Assembly: GCA_027489835.1 (NCBI GenBank)
Contig: JAIXZF010000220.1
Coordinates: forward strand, 1-9,151
Direction: 5' to 3'
Length of the DNA: 9,151 nt
Origin: Hyphomicrobiales bacterium
Lineage (GTDB): Bacteria > Pseudomonadota > Alphaproteobacteria > Rhizobiales > Beijerinckiaceae
Positions 6,737-9,151 of the stretch are shown one piece after another. The notes below the pieces were generated by a model. It ran no database searches. It was not told where the DNA came from and saw only the letters and a program-made list of their open reading frames with translations. Numbering within the stretch: the stretch's first letter is position 1; every line of letters starts with the position of its first letter. A program made the position numbers and the translations under genes.

Positions 6737-7438
6737 TCAGGCGGTGATGCGGTCTTCCGATTCGGACGGCTCGCGCAGCACGTAGCCGCGGCCCCACACC
6801 GTCTCGATGTAGTTCTTTCCATCGGAGGCGTTCGCGAGCTTCTTGCGCAGCTTGCAGATGAACACGTCGATGATCTTGAGCTCGGGCTCGTCCATGCCGC
6901 CATAGAGATGGTTGAGGAACATCTCCTTGGTGAGCGTCGTGCCCTTGCGGAGCGAGAGCAGCTCCAGCATCTGGTATTCCTTGCCGGTCAGGTGCACCCG
7001 CTGGCCGTCCACCTCCACCGTCTTGGTGTCGAGATTCACGATCAGGTCGCCGGTCGTGATGACCGATTGGGCATGGCCCTTCGAGCGGCGCACGATGGCG
7101 TGGATGCGGGCGACCAGCTCGTCCTTGTGGAAGGGCTTGGTCAGGTAATCGTCGGCTCCGAAGCCGAGGCCGCGCACCTTGTCCTCGATGCCGGCGAGAC
7201 CGGAGAGGATGAGGATCGGTGTCTTGACCTTCGCGACGCGCAGGGAGCGCAGAACCTCGTATCCGGACATGTCCGGCAGGTTCAGGTCGAGAAGAATGAT
7301 GTCGTAATCGTAGAGCTTTCCGAGGTCGACGCCTTCCTCACCTAGGTCGGTGGTGTAGACGTTGAAGCTTTCCGACTTCAGCATCAGCTCGATGCTTTGA
7401 GCTGTCGCGCTGTCGTCTTCAATCAGCAGAACGCGCAT
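6737..7438 (-). CDS. ctrA: Cell-cycle master response regulator CtrA
   Basis: 233 aa, full family length. CtrA is an OmpR/PhoB-type regulator that, when phosphorylated through CckA-ChpT, binds TTAA-N7-TTAA sites to control division, flagellar and chemotaxis genes and, in Caulobacter, the replication origin. The receiver (1-~118) has Glu7-Asp8-Asp9, phospho-acceptor Asp51 (LLDLNLPDMSGYE), Ser79 (ILILSGL) and Lys101 (LTKPF). The winged-helix output domain (~125-227) includes LTGKEYQMLELL, the recognition-helix stretch ELKIIDVFICKLRKKL, and WGRGYVLREP. The protein ends RITA; Caulobacter CtrA ends in two alanines needed for ClpXP degradation, so the degron here has one Ala only. A weak GGGGA lies 9 nt before the ATG. 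The gene is divergent from fliI. Confidence 0.97.
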   Translation of the reverse strand: MRVLLIEDDSATAQSIELMLKSESFNVYTTDLGEEGVDLGKLYDYDIILLDLNLPDMSGYEVLRSLRVAKVKTPILILSGLAGIEDKVRGLGFGADDYLTKPFHKDELVARIHAIVRRSKGHAQSVITTGDLIVNLDTKTVEVDGQRVHLTGKEYQMLELLSLRKGTTLTKEMFLNHLYGGMDEPELKIIDVFICKLRKKLANASDGKNYIETVWGRGYVLREPSESEDRITA

Positions 7439-7495
7439 GTCCGGTCGTCCCCGTTCTGGCCCATCTGAGAGCGGGCGATTGCAGTGGCAGCCCGA

Positions 7496-7510
7496 TGATC
7501 GCCGCGATCA
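7496..7510. promoter_or_regulatory. 15-bp palindrome upstream of ctrA
   Basis: TGATCGC-C-GCGATCA: perfect 7-bp arms around one central base, 58-72 bp before the ctrA ATG. It has the form of a homodimer binding site or operator. The binding factor is not recognised. Confidence 0.45.
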
Positions 7511-7599
7511 CCCCAGCCGAATCGCCTACCCGTTCGAACACCACGCGACACGCTACGAACACAGTGGTTAACAAAGTGTGAGTCGCCTGCGCAAGCCTT

Positions 7600-7620
7600 G
7601 TTGTCTCGCCAGGAGTCAAC
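7600..7620. promoter_or_regulatory. Inverted repeat carrying a GANTC site, upstream of ctrA
   Basis: GTTGTCTC (7600-7607) and GAGTCAAC (7613-7620) pair over 8 bp with one mismatch, around a 5-nt spacer. The right arm contains GAGTC, and on the minus strand reads GTTGACTC, so a -35-like TTGACT overlaps a potential methylation site. Confidence 0.4.
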
Positions 7621-7748
7621 ATCGAATCCGCTTTGCCGGATGCGATCGACCCCAGGTTTGACCAGCCGTGCTGGTGGCCGACGCACTGCCCTCCGCGCTT
7701 GGACGTGGACAGGCGGGGCGTCGACATGCTCACTCTTAATTAAGCGGG

Positions 7749-7763
7749 TAAACGAATCGTTTA
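7749..7763. promoter_or_regulatory. 15-bp palindrome centred on a GANTC site
   Basis: TAAACGA-A-TCGTTTA: perfect 7-bp arms whose central base is the N of GAATC (7754-7758). It lies about 80-95 bp upstream of the fliI ATG. Extension of the GANTC symmetry by five bases on each side suggests a dimeric protein site that includes the methylation target. Confidence 0.5.
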
Positions 7764-7788
7764 TGGCCGTCGCGTCAGTCGATGATTT

Positions 7789-7810
7789 GGCAACATTTCC
7801 TGATGTTTCC
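7789..7810. promoter_or_regulatory. Dyad upstream of fliI
   Basis: GGCAACAT (7789-7796) and ATGTTTCC (7803-7810) pair with one mismatch around a 6-nt spacer, ending 34 bp before the fliI ATG. It is directly followed by the small palindrome TTCGCGAA (7811-7818). A candidate operator or promoter-proximal site for fliI; unassigned. Confidence 0.35.
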
Positions 7811-7844
7811 TTCGCGAAGCGGGTGCACTTGACGAAGTCGGGCC

Positions 7845-9151
7845 ATGAACGCTGACCGAATCCCCCTGCTGACCTCGCTCTCCGCCGCGCTCGACGGCAT
7901 CGGTCCGGTGAACGTCTACGGGCGCGTCGCCGCGGTCCAGGGCCTTCTGGTCGAGATCGCCGGTCCCATCGGCGCGATGAGCCTCGGCGGCCGCCTCGAC
8001 ATCGAGATCGGCGCTGGCCAGATGGTCCCTTGCGAGATCGTGGGCTTCGACGGGGAGCGGGCGCTGGCCATGCCCTTCGGCCCGCTCGAGGGCATCAGGC
8101 GCGGCTGCCCCGCCTTCGTGCGCCGCTCGCATCCTGGCGTCAGGCCCTCGCGCGGCTGGCTCGGCCGCGTTGTGGACGGCTTCGGCCGCCCCATCGACGG
8201 AGGGCCGCCGCTGCCGGAGGGCGACGTGGTCTACCCCTTCCGCGCCGATCCCCCGGCCGCCCATTCGCGAAGGCGGGTCGGGCCGCCGCTCGACCTCGGC
8301 GTGCGCGCCATGAACGCCTTTCTGACCTGCTGCAAGGGCCAGCGCATGGGCATCTTCGCCGGCTCCGGCGTCGGCAAGTCGGTGCTGCTGTCCATGCTCG
8401 CGCGCAATTCCGCCTGCGACGTCTCGGTGATCGGGCTGATCGGCGAGCGCGGGCGCGAGGTGCAGGAGTTCCTGCAGGACGACCTCGGCGCCGAAGGCCT
8501 CGCCCGGTCCGTCGTCGTGGTGGCGACCTCGGACGAGCCGGCCCTGATGCGCAAGCAGGCCGCTTACATGACCTTCGCGCTCGCGGAGTATTTCCGCGAT
8601 CAGGGCGCGCAGGTGCTCTGCATGATGGACTCCGTCACGCGCTTCGCCATGGCCCAGCGCGAGATCGGGCTCGCCGCCGGCGAGCCGCCCACCACCAAGG
8701 GCTACACCCCCACCGTCTTCAGCGAGTTGCCGCGCCTGCTCGAGCGGGCGGGGCCGGGCTCCGGCGAAGGCGCAATCACGGGGCTGTTCACCGTGCTGGT
8801 CGACGGCGACGATCACAACGAGCCCGTGGCGGATGCGGTGCGCGGCATCCTCGACGGGCACATCGTGATGGAGCGATCGATTGCCGAACGTGGGCGCTAT
8901 CCGGCCATCAACATCCTGAAATCGATCTCGCGAACGATGCCGAAGTCGGCTGATCCCAATTACTGGCCCGTGGTGCTCAAGGCACGCCAGACGCTGGCCG
9001 CCTACTCCGACATGGAGGAGCTGATCCGGCTGGGCGCCTACCGCCCCGGCTCGTCCGCCGAGGTCGACGAGGCGATCCGGCTGAACCCCGCCCTCGAGGC
9101 CTTCCTCTCGCAGCGCAAGGACGAGGCGTCGTCGATCGAGGAAAGCTACCG
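7845..9151 (+). CDS. fliI: Flagellar export ATPase FliI (3' end beyond window)
   Basis: 435 codons are open to the window edge with no stop; the family is about 440-450 aa, so only a few C-terminal residues are missing. FliI is the F1-beta-like hexameric ATPase at the cytoplasmic base of the flagellar type III export apparatus, which unloads chaperone-substrate complexes. The Walker A loop is AGSGVGKS (172-179), the catalytic Glu201 lies in LIGERGREVQEF, and the Walker B region is LCMMDSVTRFAMAQRE with Asp262. GEPPTTKGYTPTVFSELPRL follows, and ILDGHIVMER is the FliI/F1-type arginine-finger-side region. The start ATG at 7845 gives MNADRIPLL; GAAG at 7834-7837 is a weak ribosome binding site. 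It is divergent from ctrA across the shared control region. fliJ would be expected next but is outside. Confidence 0.95.
   Translation, partial: MNADRIPLLTSLSAALDGIGPVNVYGRVAAVQGLLVEIAGPIGAMSLGGRLDIEIGAGQMVPCEIVGFDGERALAMPFGPLEGIRRGCPAFVRRSHPGVRPSRGWLGRVVDGFGRPIDGGPPLPEGDVVYPFRADPPAAHSRRRVGPPLDLGVRAMNAFLTCCKGQRMGIFAGSGVGKSVLLSMLARNSACDVSVIGLIGERGREVQEFLQDDLGAEGLARSVVVVATSDEPALMRKQAAYMTFALAEYFRDQGAQVLCMMDSVTRFAMAQREIGLAAGEPPTTKGYTPTVFSELPRLLERAGPGSGEGAITGLFTVLVDGDDHNEPVADAVRGILDGHIVMERSIAERGRYPAINILKSISRTMPKSADPNYWPVVLKARQTLAAYSDMEELIRLGAYRPGSSAEVDEAIRLNPALEAFLSQRKDEASSIEESY

Larger units (their letters stand above)
7439..7844. promoter_or_regulatory. Divergent ctrA/fliI control region
   Basis: These 406 bp carry no convincing gene. 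They hold five GANTC sites (7519-7523, 7580-7584, 7613-7617, 7624-7628, 7754-7758), a GTTAAC (7567-7572), a TTAATTAA (7736-7743), and several inverted repeats listed separately. The region is visibly less GC-rich than the genes, especially near 7555-7585 and 7731-7810. ctrA in Caulobacter is transcribed from promoters regulated by GANTC methylation and by CtrA itself, so the same logic is plausible here. A minus-strand TTGACT (7619-7614) resembles a -35 box overlapping a GANTC site, but no good -10 follows at 17 nt. No exact promoter can be assigned. Confidence 0.7.

Noticed and set aside
5757..6797. Long open frame antisense to cheR
   Set aside because: No motifs; crosses the terminator and the ctrA end; explained by high GC.
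7419..7733. Minus-strand open frame upstream of ctrA (104 codons)
   Set aside because: No motifs, overlaps the ctrA start and the promoter elements; most likely chance.
7788..7803. TTGGCAAC resembling the -24 element of a sigma-54 promoter upstream of fliI
   Set aside because: No TTGC-type -12 element at the required spacing.
7598..7855. Small plus-strand open frame between ctrA and fliI (85 codons, overlapping the fliI start)
   Set aside because: No ribosome binding site was seen, the composition is unlike the neighbours, and it covers the regulatory dyads; it would need conservation evidence.
7761..8861. 366-codon open frame antisense to fliI
   Set aside because: Product is His/Ala/Gly/Arg-rich without motifs and is explained by codon bias of fliI.
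8030..8953. 307-codon open frame inside fliI in another frame
   Set aside because: It is an Arg-rich shadow; the fliI frame over the same bases has all ATPase motifs.

Overview
The window looks like a high-GC alphaproteobacterium, most likely of the order Hyphomicrobiales (Rhizobiales). This rests on three things seen together: a clear ChpT histidine phosphotransferase, a CtrA master regulator divergent from fliI, and a CheA with a C-terminal receiver-like domain. The genus cannot be fixed from sequence alone.

Layout. (1) 1-220, minus strand: the 5' end of an inositol-monophosphatase/CysQ-family gene that leaves the window. (2) 318-995, plus: chpT. (3) 1102-6662, plus: a compact chemotaxis operon cheA-cheW-cheY-cheB-cheR; the A/W and B/R junctions overlap by ATGA, and a strong hairpin lies between cheY and cheB. 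(4) 6685-6716: a hairpin terminator with its T-rich side facing the ctrA direction, between the converging cheR and ctrA. (5) 6737-7438, minus: ctrA. (6) 7439-7844: a 406-bp divergent control region holding five GANTC sites, TTAA elements and several dyads. (7) 7845-9151, plus: fliI, the flagellar export ATPase, cut by the window end just before its C-terminus.

How the genes work together. In the Caulobacter paradigm, ChpT relays phosphate from CckA to CtrA, which controls cell-cycle and flagellar genes; CcrM methylates GANTC. CheA/W/Y/B/R form a full excitation and adaptation core: kinase, coupling protein, motor regulator, methylesterase and methyltransferase. FliI powers flagellar export. 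The window therefore places cell-cycle phosphorelay, chemotaxis and flagellum assembly side by side.

No wholly unknown system was found. The most notable points are the GANTC-dense, dyad-rich ctrA/fliI control region, including a 15-bp palindrome centred exactly on a GANTC site, and a CheA receiver domain that keeps its candidate phospho-Asp but has lost its acidic pair and conserved Lys. No rRNA, tRNA, insertion sequence or CRISPR array is visible.
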